Part shown: one piece after another, positions 9,992-21,869 of the stretch
How the letters are laid out: every line of letters starts with the position of its first letter
Numbering within the stretch: position 1 is the first letter of the stretch
Source: Whalleya microplaca
Lineage: Eukaryota; Ascomycota; Sordariomycetes; Xylariales; Xylariaceae
DNA: 64,000 bases
Direction of reading: 5' to 3'
NCBI GenBank assembly: GCA_022497155.1
Contig: MU385716.1
Location: 1,178,001 to 1,242,000 of the forward strand
Made by a program: the position numbers and the translations under genes
Notes under the pieces: model-generated
What the model saw: the letters and a program-made list of their open reading frames with translations, nothing else
What the model was told of the DNA's origin: nothing
Database searches by the model: none

Positions 9992-12423
9992 TTATTTGTG
10001 GCCATTCGTGTATCCACTTGTTGATGAGTGTTCTTCTACGCCATTTGTGCCATTTTGGCCATTTAAGAGGCCATCTTCAGCTACGGCGATCAAAGGAGCG
10101 TATAGAGAACCGCTCTTGATTGAATCGTGGATAATAGAGATCCATCCACCAATCGTCTTTTTGGGCCGGCCGTTAAGTGTGTTAACTTTAATAGTAGGAT
10201 GTTCAATAAAGCCTTGATGGAAAGGAACGCCAAGTTCCTGGCGCACATATTGATACAAAGCTCGCGAGCCTTTGCCAAGGAGCTGAAGCGTGTGAGGACT
10301 GGTACGGAAGGCCTCAAAAGTCTCGGTCCAAGTAACAAATATGGACTTTGTGGTCTGATCTTTCCAATGTTGAAGCACGTCCGTTAGGAGACCCTTAGTG
10401 TGATTGGCGACGATGGGTACGGCAGTGCTGACAAGGGATTCGCAGCGCTCGGCTAGATCTTTCTTGCTAGTTGATGACCATGCTGGGAATATATGTGATG
10501 AAAGGGTATTATTGAGGGACTCTAATTCCTCAGGTACCAGGCTTTCTGAGAATAAGCTTGTCGTGACAGACTTGATTGTCTCTGTAGCCTGCTGAACAAA
10601 AGTCATGTGCAATACTCGAAGATCAACAGCTTGACATGTGGCAAACAGATGACATGCCGTCATCAATGTCAATATGTCGGTTGCATGCATACTCAAGCGT
10701 GCCGATGCCAGAGCCATCGAATTGACCGACTGGTTATGCATCTCTGCTGCCTGCACAAAAGGACTTATTGGACCAGCATAGTATGATAATTCTGCCATAT
10801 AGGCGGCCATATTAATCTCGACACCTTTCATAGTGAAAGAAAGGCTCGGGTCGTCTGCGGCGAGATTGGCTGGGAGACCGCCGCTGAGAGTTGGGTCGAC
10901 CATCTCAGTCAGTTGCGAGAAGAGCATCCGGCCAAACATCTGCAAAGATAGCCGGACCTTCTCCATTGCTGTTGTCACACATGCAGCCTGGAAGTTACAG
11001 CCATAATGAATATCACTGTTTGAGACATCGACTAAGGGGTTGTCGCAGGAAGAATTCAGCTCAATGCTGATTTGCTGGTCTGCGAGAAGTAGATCTTCTA
11101 AATAAGGTCCGATCCATTGCGGAGCACTCCTCACTGAATATCGATCCTGGACCAGATCTTCACACCGGCGGTTCTTGGGCTCGAGCGCATCGCGTGCCAG
11201 GTGGGATCCATGCATAAAAAAATAGATATTGCGTGCGCACTATATGAATAGTCGTTAGGGTTTATTCTTTCTAGATAGTTCAGGAAATCATCAGAAGTTC
11301 TGCGACCTCTCTCAGGGGGTCTCGATCCTTGAATCTACCCCAACAGGGAGCCCTAGCCTCCAAAATAGTCTTGAAAGGGAGATAAATTTTGACTACACTC
11401 ACCTCAATCTGACCAGGATGAGGCCGTATTCGTGCTATAAAGGGGTTGAAGCTTTCTCTACTTCCATGAAGCGCCTATGAACAGTGGTGTTAGCTCCTGG
11501 ATCGTTTTGTACGAATATTTTATCTGACTTACCTCGACAGCCATGCCAGTGAGCGCCTGCGATAGCAACGCAAGCTGGTGAGCTTCCGAAATGACTATAG
11601 CCCCAAGGGCCGCTGAAGATGATGTTCCATTTACTAATCCGAGCCCCTCTTTCGGACCGAGCTTCATCGGTTGTAACCCGGCTTCTTCCAGTGCTTGGGG
11701 TGCGGGAAGCACCTTGCCATCTTTCTCAACGAGAATATCTGGGTTTCCTTCGATGCTTCCCGCAACGTAGGAGAGTGGCATGAGGTCACCTGAGCTTGAC
11801 ACGGAGCCGCGTAGTGGAACGACAGGGGTCAAATTGTGCTCAAGTAACGCTGTAATTGCTTCTAGAATAGGCAAGGAAACGGCAGAATGGCCCCGGAGGG
11901 TGCTGTTGCATCTTACGACGATAGCTGCTCGAACCCAGGAGGATGGCATTGCATGACCTGGTACTGTTCCATTTTCTGAGCGAGACAGTATTCCAGTCTG
12001 TGTGAGTTGCATCAACGATGACTGTAGAGCTACAACCTCATCAGTGCGCGAGTCTGCGCTACCTCCAAACCCTGTGTTGACGCCTACGGACGGTCAGTAA
12101 GGGAGCGGCCAAGTAGGCAATCTTGTTTCACATACCGTAAACGTACCACCCTTTTGCGAGGTGGTCGAAGAGAACGTCTACACTATCTTGGAGGTCTTTG
12201 AGGATTTCAGGGTCTTGAGTAAGCTGTGGTGTACACCCATGGCTAGACTCTACGTAAGCATAAACATCTGGTCAGGCGGTTAAGTAACCCACAGTGCAGT
12301 AGCTACAACATCTGCAACATGGAGGGTCTTCCCGTCCAATACATAGCCCCCCACCTTTACACGGTGCTGTAAGAGGTTCCAAGTCTCGCAGACCTTCGTA
12401 ACATGAGCGTTCTGATGCCCCAT
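9992..12423 (-). CDS. Phenylalanine ammonia-lyase (MIO family), five exons
   Basis: Model: exons 12423-12293, 12242-12136, 12083-11533, 11474-11403 and 11239-9992, with introns of 50, 52, 58 and 163 nt. It gives 702 aa in frame, the usual fungal PAL length. The enzyme should deaminate L-phenylalanine to trans-cinnamate in the cytosol. Landmarks are LDGKTLHVADVVATA at the N terminus, GWYVYGVNTGFGGSADSRT near 74-92, HPGQIE before the last intron, QDRYSVRSAPQWIGP, and the long C-terminal fungal extension. The triad that forms the electrophilic MIO cofactor is normally Ala-Ser-Gly; here it reads Ser176-Ser177-Gly178 followed by DLMPLSYVAG. The residue I align to the Phe/Tyr selectivity site is Leu106, which suggests PAL rather than TAL. 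The first acceptor could alternatively be a few bases upstream; the one chosen keeps the family motif. Confidence 0.88.
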
Positions 12424-15400
12424 TTTGATTCGGTAGGCTTTCTTTCTAGACAACGAGATTTCTAGCAGATCAATGAAATGAAGCCAAGGGGTTACTACAG
12501 AGATAGAGACTGGATGCCCTTGAAAAATTATATATACCCGAGCGGGGGACACAATAGGCAAATAAAGTCCTACTAAGATCTACGTCGTACTAACCGGGGT
12601 TTCTTTCCTCAAGATCTAGACGAGCGTCCATTCTTTTATGCTAGGCCGTGTGGGTTTGCTGACTGACTAGCACACGCAGGAGTTGAACTGCATGTATTAC
12701 TGAAATATCAGGCAATTAGGTCCAAATCCTGGATCAGATATCCGGGTCTCTTGGATAAGAACATGCGCCCCTTACGCTAGCCAATGCATATGATCATTCG
12801 GCATCTCCTCTCATATCACTAACTAATGCATAGGTACATACATGGAAGTATTTCTACGAAGATATAACCGGTATGAGCTAAGTGTATAGGAAGCCGGAGC
12901 CACCAGGGGCTACCAGAAAATCGTATCAGATATACAGAGATCATGTATAGTTATGCAGCTAAGACCCAGAGAATAAGTAACACGGGAATGCAATGCAACT
13001 GCAATACACTAGGAACCGAACAATGCGAGCCAATGAATCTAGACTAGACGAACCTCTACCTGCACTTTGCTCCAGCAGGTTCACACTACCATGTAGGAGA
13101 TGCATATCATTGATATAAATAGGGAATTCTCTAGTCCGAGTTAATAATATTCAACTATATCTAGTCGAATCTAGTATCTAGGTATCTTAAAATTCTAATT
13201 CCGAGGAGGCGGCAAGATTCAATGTTACTGTCCTTATAGTATACAAATGCTGGTTAGTAAATACTATAGAATTCAAGATATGTTTAACTCTTGCGAAGTG
13301 CTGGTGCGGCATCGGATCATGGATGCTGCCTGTCCAATCGTATTTTTTTAAGGAAGGTAGCAGACATGAAGTAGTATTCGCTAAGGTGCAAGGCAAGGGC
13401 CATTTGCAAGTTGCGGTAAGCCTACCAATATGAGGCTGAGAAATTGACAATCCCTCGATCACTACCGTATGCTTACTGTCGTTCCGTGGGACAAAGTCTA
13501 CGTGCCACCTCTACATAACCGCAGTGATGCGTCCATGCTTACAAGTCGACTACATGCTGGATCTTGTAATTGGCTGACCTCAACGCCACCCGGAAGTCGA
13601 CATTTGGGACAATACAAGTTTCTCCTTATATTCCTAGCTTTAGGTAATATATATTGACCTCTTGTCAAGTCACCTGACCCCATAGGCCACCTGCCCCTCC
13701 TAACCTATGTACTACCTACCTACTACCTAGGTAGGACTTAAGGATACCCCTCTAAATTACCTACCTAGGTGAGCTCCCCACACACAGATAGCTTTAGGAC
13801 AATAAAACTGTCTTTCTAGGCCCCGAATACTACGGTCCAATCTCCTTCGTCATAATCCTGGTGACTTGCACATCTTAGAATGCCGAGCCCTGGATACCCA
13901 ATGTTAGGCAATCAGAGCATTGGAGTATGTCATTGATAACTTCTCTTTAGATCTAGAGTGGGGACAATACGTACGCCCTATATGCAGGAGCCGTAATAGC
14001 AGTGCAGAATGAGCTTCATATCCTTGCATTAGATGACTCGGGATTTTGGAGCTGCCGGGCGGGCTTCCCAGGCCTCGTCAGACTTGCTATTTGCAGGTGA
14101 GATGCGCAACAATATGCAAGAAAAGGGCCGTTGAGACAGGAGATCAGCATCCTAACCTGCATTATGTAGGGTAAAGGATAGGCGCTTCTTGATATCTTAT
14201 AGATGTGGAAAGTTGGAATATTGCATTGTGGCGACATCACCTGCCGGCTTAAGTCATATTCATGCCTACGAGTTTCTTTTAACAGTAAGGTAAGGTCGGA
14301 GTCGTTATCCGCCATTTTGTGTGTCCACTGGCCTGCTTTATCACTTTGATAACCGAACCCAGCTTCTCTTATGGTGAACCGCCAATTGACCAGATATAGC
14401 CAAGGTAGAAATCACCGTTGCAGTGAACTGCCGAATATCGCACAGAAGCGGAACTACCCACGAATTTGGTGCAATCCTCCTGCAAAACCTGCAGTGGTAC
14501 ATACAGCTCGGGTCTTGCCAAGAGAAAAAGTCAACTGATCGGACGCGTCAGTACATAGTAGTTGAATCTAGGTGCTGGTATAAACTTTGATCAAGTGGCT
14601 TAAAGCTGAAGTGCTCACGTATATTAACTGCTACCTTTACATCGTACATTAGCTACTACATCGACGGCTCGGATGTCAAGCTAATTTCAATGATAGACAG
14701 TTGATTGGTTTATATAAAGTTAATCAGCATACTAATGGGTAACACAGCATGCGGCTCAGGGTCACAAAGGGGCGGAGAGAATCTAGAAGTAGCCTACTAT
14801 GAGTAATATGTGCATCAACTTGGAAACTGTACTTTATTATTTTCTAGCAAGATTCCAGCAAATGTTCTCCAGGGCTTCTCATCCTGCCTGCCGCATATAC
14901 CAATCAACCATCTCACCAAATTCTTCTTGCAGTAAGAGGTAAACAACAGTTGAAGTGAAGCCACCTATGCGGCGGTATTCAAATAGGGCACCACGTACGT
15001 AAGCTTAATTTATGGTGGGCTGTGAAGACGTGTGAGTGGGCCACGGTAGAGGGATAAGAAAGATTCCTGCTAATTCACGTCTGTATAGTGCTAAATATAG
15101 ACGAATATCTGATAGAACACCTATCGGCATCGTGAATAGGAGGGTACAAACAAAGAATCGTATATGAAGCTACATCATCAAATTGGATTAAATCTTCTAA
15201 TAGTATAACCTTTGCTCCAGCAAGCACCTTTAGATATATGTATAGCATTGTCACAATGGCCTTATGACATATTGCAGATATTTACATTATCGTCAATATG
15301 GCCGTCCGAAGCAAGAAAGATCCAGAAGATGATTAAATTATCAACTATATACTACATGTACTTCACTGTTTACATGCCGCGGTACAATGAATGCAGAGCC

Positions 15401-15747
15401 AAACCATCTCTCGTACTGCCATTAGATACCTAGTTATAGGCGACCTCTGCTTAATTTGTAGGGTAGATTTGTAAGGAGAATAGCATGTTCACCCCGCCTT
15501 TTACTTAGGTCTCCCAGATATACAAATTGGAGTGGTTGAATATAGAAGAGCCTTCATAGGTTGGGACATGTCGTCTCCAAACAAGCTCCGCTTCTTTGCA
15601 GCCTGTAAAGTATATATACATATTGCGCGTGAGGGCACTTATTTGCATAGCTAGCAGAGAGATTGTATTGAGTCCAAACTTATCATGATAGTGAATGATG
15701 TATATATAGTATGACGGTAGAACTAATTACGTATAGTTCTGACATCC
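12424..15747. other. AT-rich gene-poor stretch with possible gene traces
   Basis: 3.3 kb with no convincing gene. An ATG-initiated minus frame at 14315-14016 (99 codons) begins like a real soluble protein but then loses coding character; a GT-AG intron inside is possible. A short minus-strand open segment at 15004-14879 (41 codons, ending in a plausible C terminus rich in aromatic and acidic residues) may be the last exon of a lost gene. The 13680-13800 interval carries repeated CTACCTA tracts and two ACCTAGGT palindromes. Confidence 0.35.
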
Positions 15748-18641
15748 TCAACCACCTTTCGTGCCCTCAATTGGCGTGTCCACAGGCCCGTTCACAAATC
15801 TGATAACCGCCGATAGCCATGTCTGGTGATCCTCCAACGAACTCGGGTCACCACCCCATCTTAGCACGCTAGCAAGCCAGCGGTAATCACCCGGGCCTGG
15901 TATATAGATAGTGCCGTTAGGGAAGGTAGCCGTGAGACCAGTTCCGGAAGGCCAGTCGAAGGTTGAGGGCGACCGCAGGACAGTCGAGTTCCTCAAGGTA
16001 CCATAAGACGGAAACCCAAGCACCGACACCGGCGGCACCGTTTCTGAGGGTTGGTAATCGTGCGTTTCGGCTGGGTCGAAGCCGTATAGGTCAGGCGTGA
16101 TGCTAATATTTGCCGGCACGATATCAACGCGGAAGCCGCGTGTAAATTGCTCCAGGCCAATGACTGAACGGTACGATAGCGACGCATTCACTTCATATAA
16201 GCTCGTGTCTATCCACCATCCATCTGAGAAATTGTATGCTAGTCGCGGTTGGACATTGCTTGGGGTCGTATTCAAGACACTGAAGTATTGGGCGTTATAC
16301 AGGGAATAAGGAGGTCCAGAATATGGCACGCTCAGCTCCTCGCCATCACTGACGGTCACTTTGACGAAACCTCCAAATACTGGTAGCTCGGAGGGCTTGA
16401 CACCGGAGCTGGGAGGTAATATTCTGAATGCGACTGCGACTGACGTCCCGGCCGCAAGTTCCACTGTGGATGGCTCAAACTCGACGGACCCGTAAATTGG
16501 AAGCTGATTTTCTTGCATGAAAATTGGATTGTTGGGTGGATTAGGCTCCGAATAGGATGCACCTTCATGAGATAATGTGTATATTTTGGGCAAGTTAGAA
16601 CGGTTCTCGATAGTGATGTTACCAGCTCCGTAGGTAGTGCGAGAATTATCAGAAATAAGTATTTGTCCTGGAGACACGCGACTCTGGTACATGATGGCAT
16701 CGAAGGCATTAACTAAGCCCGCGCCTTGATGGAATGTCCCCGCAATCATACTATCGTTCTATACCCAATTTACCGGCTTTGAGGTCGATTGTAGAAGTGA
16801 CAAGATCTCGGCGACAGATAATTCTAGAAACTGGGATTTGACCAGGGCATAGCAACCGCTCAGAAATGGAGTTGCCATAGAAGTGCCAGAGAGGATTGTA
16901 TAAAATCCTTGTTTTCCCAGTGGCCAGGTAGAGAGGATATGCCCGTCGGGTGCGGAAATTTGCGGCTTCAGATCGTAAGTCAAATAGCTAGGTCCGAAAC
17001 TCGAATAATAATCCATCTTACCACCAACAAACTGTGGAGAGCTGGAGTAGGAAGAATCGTTGAAGAATAGCCTGTATTGATCGCCTCCCACAGCTTCCAA
17101 ATTTGCCAGTAGAACAACACTATCATTTGCATTGACGGATATATACTGGACAGAGCCATCTCCGAAAAAACCGCTCGACGCTATCTCGTAGTCCACATGA
17201 TAAGAATTTGATGTACCGGTGTTAAGTCCTAATAGAAAAGGGGGGCTGCCAGTTGTGCAACATTTGCTTGCATCAGTATATCGGCAACTATCAGTTATTG
17301 AGAAAGCGATTATAGTTGAGTTCAGCTTGCCTTCGCTTCTAGGATAGAAATAGCGTCCTGCCATTGGCCAGTTGAGGAACAAGCGTCTCCAAGGAGATAG
17401 ACTTCTAACCCGTCTGAAACTTCAATAGGCCACAACGCTGCGTATGGTATAGTAGTGCCCTGCGAATCCGTCAGAATATAGACAAGTGGAAAGTATTTAT
17501 TCGCAATTGATCCAACAGAAATGATAGTTGGAAGCTCGGCGGGCGTCGAAGTTCGGTACAGCTGGGGACTGAACTTGTTGTCAGAGCCAGCATTGCCTTG
17601 TGCGACAATTACAGCGACGCCAGCATCCGCAAGACTGGCTGCAACTGTCGTTAGAGGATCAGTCCCTGATTGCCAAGACTCCTGAATACTCAGCGACATG
17701 CTTATCATGTCGACACCATCTGAATGTGCCCGCAACATTGCTGCGATGACACGGTCAGTCATCCCGCCGCTCAACGAGCAGTCGAAAACCTTGTATATAT
17801 AAAGAGTAGCCTCTGGAGCAACACCAGATATGTTCAACATTCTACCAGAATCTGGAAGCGAATCCATGCCAATGATTCCTACATAATGTTTGAGTTTGAC
17901 TCCTTGACAAGCTTAGTGACTCATGGACTCATTACCTGCAACATGCGTGCCGTGACCACCGCCATAGCAAGTGGTCAAGAAATCATCATTTTCAACAGCA
18001 GTTCCGTTGTCGGAAAGCCACGACCAGCCTCCGGCAATCTTATGTCCAGGGCCATAACCGCCACCTAAGGCCGGGTGTCGATAATCGATACCAGTATCAA
18101 TGATACCAATCTTGATGCCGTTCCCCTTGATTCCTAGCTCGTGTAGTTTGTCTATCCCGGCCATTCCTAGTGTTGATGTGAGTTTTTCACCTGGTTTCGG
18201 AGTAACCTCTGGTGGCGCTGGGGGGTCTGGATACGATAAGAATGGATCAGCTGAAATAGTCCAGTCATCTCTGGCAGTCGAATTCGACAGGACCATCTCG
18301 TACACAGGACTAACAGACACAACTCCCGGTATTTCATTGAGGTGGGTCGATATAATCTCATGGTCGCCATGTCCAGAAACTCGGATGGACAGGCCAACAT
18401 AAATCCCTGGAGATCGGTATTCATGCGTGACATTGTAGTCCAGAGGCAATTCCGCCGCGCTTCTATAGAAATCAGCGTGATAGTCCACACCACGCTGTAG
18501 AAAATCTGTCACTGCTACTTCCCTTGACAGCTCAATGATGAATGCACCATCAACGAACCTCGGAATTCTCATCGCAGAGATCCGGACGACCAATAACATT
18601 AATGTAAGAAAGCCCAACATATTTCTCACATAAACGCACAT
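15748..18641 (-). pseudogene. Secreted subtilisin-like protease (S8), apparently broken
   Basis: The parts read exon 1 18641-17936, a 57-nt intron (17935-17879), then coding to 15748. A signal peptide is seen near residues 8-23. The catalytic triad is present: Asp182 in GIIDTGIDYRHP, His230 in GGGHGTHVAG, and Ser in SGTSMATP (codon 16881-16879). The insert after the core resembles a PA domain, and the C-terminal third resembles the Fn3-like region of large fungal subtilases. Two faults interrupt it. The frame changes between 17382 and 17322, and an in-frame TAG occurs at 16761-16759 between KPVNW and MIAGTFHQGAG. A 71-nt GT-AG intron could bridge the first break but would delete the conserved Cys segment; no intron of plausible size and phase removes the TAG. 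Read-through or sequence error are alternatives. Confidence 0.75.
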
Positions 18642-18825
18642 TACGGTGGTGTATTGCTCGAGGCATACCTAGGATGCATCTTTATAGCCGCGACGACCAT
18701 TTTAGCCTATGGTTCTGAAATCAAATCGATTGGGGCTATAGCCGCAGTAACGACCCGAGCAGCAAGGTTTGAGAGCATTACTATTCATTCCCACCGGGCT
18801 AGTAAAATACTAGTTGACAAACATA
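18642..18825. promoter_or_regulatory. Upstream region of the subtilase
   Basis: 184 bases between the subtilase ATG and the solo LTR. It should have held the protease promoter, so the LTR insertion sits within 200 bases of its start codon. No clear TATA element is seen. Confidence 0.3.
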
Positions 18826-18830
18826 GTTTC

Positions 18831-18979
18831 TGTTGAAATAGACGCAGGTTATGAGTAGCATAGTAGTTATTATTAGAGAAGTATCATCACTAGAGTCAGA
18901 GGAGGCAGAGCCTCCTATATATAAGCCACAGCTTGTGGGGCGTATCCAGCCACCTGAATTATACCCCTGTAATCCGTCA
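18831..18979. mobile_element. Solo LTR of a retrotransposon, 149 bp
   Basis: The element begins TGTTG and ends GTCA, matching the TG...CA ends of retroviral-type LTRs. It is flanked by an exact 5-bp direct repeat, GTTTC, at 18826-18830 and 18980-18984, as expected for a target-site duplication. Inside are a TATA-like box (TATATATAAG at 18916-18925) and a short GGAGGC...GCCTCC inverted repeat just before it. No internal retrotransposon coding region is next to it, so it is probably the product of recombination between two LTRs. The orientation suggested by the TATA box is plus. Confidence 0.72.
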
Positions 18980-19149
18980 GTTTCTAATTCTAATTGTACG
19001 TCTTTCTAAAACCCATCGGAAACCATCACAACCCAGAGATATAATAAACCTGGAGTTCTACCCGAAATTCCTCAGGAAACATTCCCAGATCTAGGGATAC
19101 CAGAGCTAGTTTACTACTCTGCTTCATGAGATAGCGGACGGCGTGTAAT

Positions 19150-19520
19150 AAGGACTGTAGCAGGGCATGGAGTATATTAATTCATCTAGTTACTTTTCTA
19201 TGGCCTCTAAGGTGCTTGCTTGTCTTCTAATTCCAATCGGAGGCTACAGGTCCTTATATAAACCATCTTAAGTAGTACGTATTCTTGGTACGTATTATCT
19301 CTGTTGCCGACGTAGCCGCCTCAGGCTATCTGTGACAAGGGCTGTAATTGAGGGCTTGGAAATATATCAATTCAGCAATAATTCTCTAGGCCCTCTGAGA
19401 GTGCTTGTTATTCTAAGTTTCAATCTGAGTCTGAGGTTCGGCGTTAGGTCTTTATAAACCTGCTGCTACAGTACGTATTCTTAGTACGTATTTAGTCTGT
19501 TGCCGACGTAGCTGTCGTCT
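19150..19520. repeat. Degenerate direct repeat pair, about 180 bp units
   Basis: Unit 1 (about 19150-19320) and unit 2 (about 19339-19520) share, in the same order, AGG.CTGTA, a TATATYAATTCA tract, GCTTGT.TTCTAA, TTATAAACC, AGTACGTATTCTTRGTACGTATT and CTGTTGCCGACGTAGC. They differ mostly by C/T and G/A exchanges and small gaps. The two units lie nearly head to tail. Confidence 0.65.
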
Positions 19521-19530
19521 GGTAATTATA

Positions 19531-19757
19531 CCTTTTGTTAGGTAGTTATATATTTTAATAGTATCGAATAATATTTAATAGCGCCTAATATATGTACTCG
19601 TGCAGCATTCCTACATCTCGTATAGCTTCCAACAGGTCTTGGCTCCAATAGCCGTGTGACACTATCCTACCTTTCGTTAGGTAGTCATACATTCCAATAG
19701 CATCTAATATATGTATTTCCGTGGCATTCCCGCATCTCGTATAGCTCCCAACAGGTC
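19531..19757. repeat. Second degenerate direct repeat pair, about 90-108 bp units
   Basis: Units 19531-19638 and 19669-19757 share ACCTTTYGTTAGGTAGT, YYAATAG, TCTAATATATGTA-like and CATCTCGTATAGCTYCCAACAGGTC segments. Unit 1 carries an extra partial copy of its AATAG tract. Differences are mainly C/T transitions. The pair follows directly on the 180-bp pair and may belong to the same former element. Confidence 0.65.
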
Positions 19758-21272
19758 ACTCCCCTATCTGATAGTTGAGAAATCTATGGTTTATGCTTCT
19801 GCTTAAAGACTACGCGAAGTAAAACAACTATATGATTATTGTAAAGGGTAAATAGGTAAGCATATATAGAATCAAGTACAAGTATAAGGCTTGTAATATA
19901 TTTCTGTATAAACAACTACCAAAATTACAATGTATGCTGATAATTTAGGTGCTTCGGTGATCACTTATATTTGTTAATTAGAATTATAAAGTTTCAAGTT
20001 TAAGTAATCTTCTTTACAGCTCCGGAGATCTCTTGTAAGCAGAAGGCTCTTGGAATAACTCTTATCCCTATCATGATTACAACTTATATGCATACATTTA
20101 TATGGATCAGTTAAACCTTGATAATTCAGAGTCATCTCTTATATTCCTGTCATGCATTTTTATATTCCTGTGACCTTCCCTCTATGGACAGTCCACTAGT
20201 GTCCTTAATACCTAGTCTTTAAGACTTTGCCGCAAATAAATGAATTACATGCATAATTATATCTTAAGTTTATCGCAATCTACAACCTTGAACATCATTC
20301 TTGATTATTAAGTAAGTTCACCCCTATGTTTCCTGGCCTAGCAGATAACAACCGTGCAGTTGGGTAAAGAAGGCGGATAATCCCCAGGATTGTACATAGA
20401 TCCCTTCTTAATTCTAGGCGTCATCGGCTGTCTACGTAATGTACACGCTAGGATCTACCAACCTAAAGGAACCAGGACAGTGTACGGGTAGTCCCCTCGA
20501 TTCAAATATGGGGCCAGTGTTTAATCCGACCGTACTCCGTACTTGGCTACCCACACAAGATACGCACAGTCATCTAACTAATCATCACACAACATACTTG
20601 AGGATATCAGACCGACCACTGGAAATATAGATATTCTAATGCTAACTCAAAGCCGAGCTTTCAATGCTAGTCATTGCATCATAGGTATGTCCATATAAGT
20701 CGAGCTTTGCATAACGAAACGAACTGAAGGTGCGGCTATGTGTATGTCCAAAACATAATTAACAGTTAGATCACGGTTAGCACGATATATCGAAACTATC
20801 ACATAATAGAGCTGGAGACTCTTTACTTGATGTTCAGGAAGGAGTAAATTCAACTTCTATCGTTATTAGGAAAAGGTGAAATAAAGATGTCGCTCTGGCG
20901 GCAATAAGTAGGTGTAAATGAGTTGTACTGACATATCTATCTAACCTCCCTACCTCCTTTCCTCCCTACCTATGCTGGTGACCCGTACATCACATGGCAA
21001 TAAATTTATTGACTGAACCGCCTGTCCCGCCATAGCGCTACTAACGCATGAAGGAGGCAAGGACACCAAGTGTACTAGTGCTAAGTAGTATATACTTACT
21101 ATTCTGTACACAATGTGGCTATTTATGCTCTTCACCACGCCATCCAATCAAAATTGAAGGATTTCGAGTTAATCTAGTAATAAGAAAGGTATGCAGCGTA
21201 CCAGTTGTCTAGGTCAAATAGGGAAATACTTGGCAAGGATATGAGTTTATTTATGTATCAAGAAAGTGATGT

Positions 21273-21330
21273 AAACTCAGCCCAGGCGATTGGGTCGAGG
21301 CTAATGGGCTAAGCTGATAGGGCTGAGTTT
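21273..21330. repeat. Perfect 11-bp inverted repeat
   Basis: AAACTCAGCCC (21273-21283) and GGGCTGAGTTT (21320-21330) are exact inverted copies separated by 36 bases. The arms could form a hairpin in RNA or be ends of a tiny inverted-repeat element. No flanking duplication is evident. Confidence 0.5.
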
Positions 21331-21869
21331 TTCTTACTTACTTTGCACCTAGATGTACATGGTAAATTTACAGCATTGTCAGGTAATAGCATCTATTTGT
21401 CAAACTTCGATAGCAGATTATACGTAGTACGTTATACCCCTCATACCTAATTCACACGATATAAGTTGCAACCCTACATAAGAGAAGCTGGCTGTCTGGT
21501 CATCCAACTCAATATCTGTGTATTACCATGATCTTCTTGGCTTGCCAAGGACCCAGAGCCACATGGCGGCGTAGGTCTTCAGGGTTGCTATGTTTAGTGT
21601 ATTGAAGCTAAGCAGGGTTAACAATCCCACCGACCCAAAATACTGAGTTCGGGCGCTTATAACTCAAAGAACCATGGCTTGAATTTATGTAGGTAATCTC
21701 TCGGTTAACGGTGGACAGATTCTTCAGGGGGTTCAAGTTGTAGTCGACTATTGTCGCGCTGTTCTTTTGCTGCTGGTTGTTTCTTACCAGTTTTCGCGTC
21801 AATTGGGCCCTTCGAACGCTGAATCGATGTCGAGGCGATTTGCGCGCGCTTCTCTCATGATACTGCAGC

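Larger units (their letters stand above)
18985..21869. other. AT-rich, repeat-bearing gene-free stretch
   Basis: 2.9 kb with no intact gene. It holds the two pairs of degenerate direct repeats listed separately and one inverted repeat near 21.3 kb. The remainder is AT-rich with frequent stops in all frames, consistent with old, mutated repeat DNA. Its right end should contain the promoter of the lectin-like gene starting at 21870. Confidence 0.5.

Noticed and set aside
17322..17382. Bridging the subtilase frame break with a 71-nt GT-AG intron
   Set aside because: Phase fits, but the removed part contains the Asp-x-Cys segment expected in this domain, the donor is weak, and the downstream TAG would remain.
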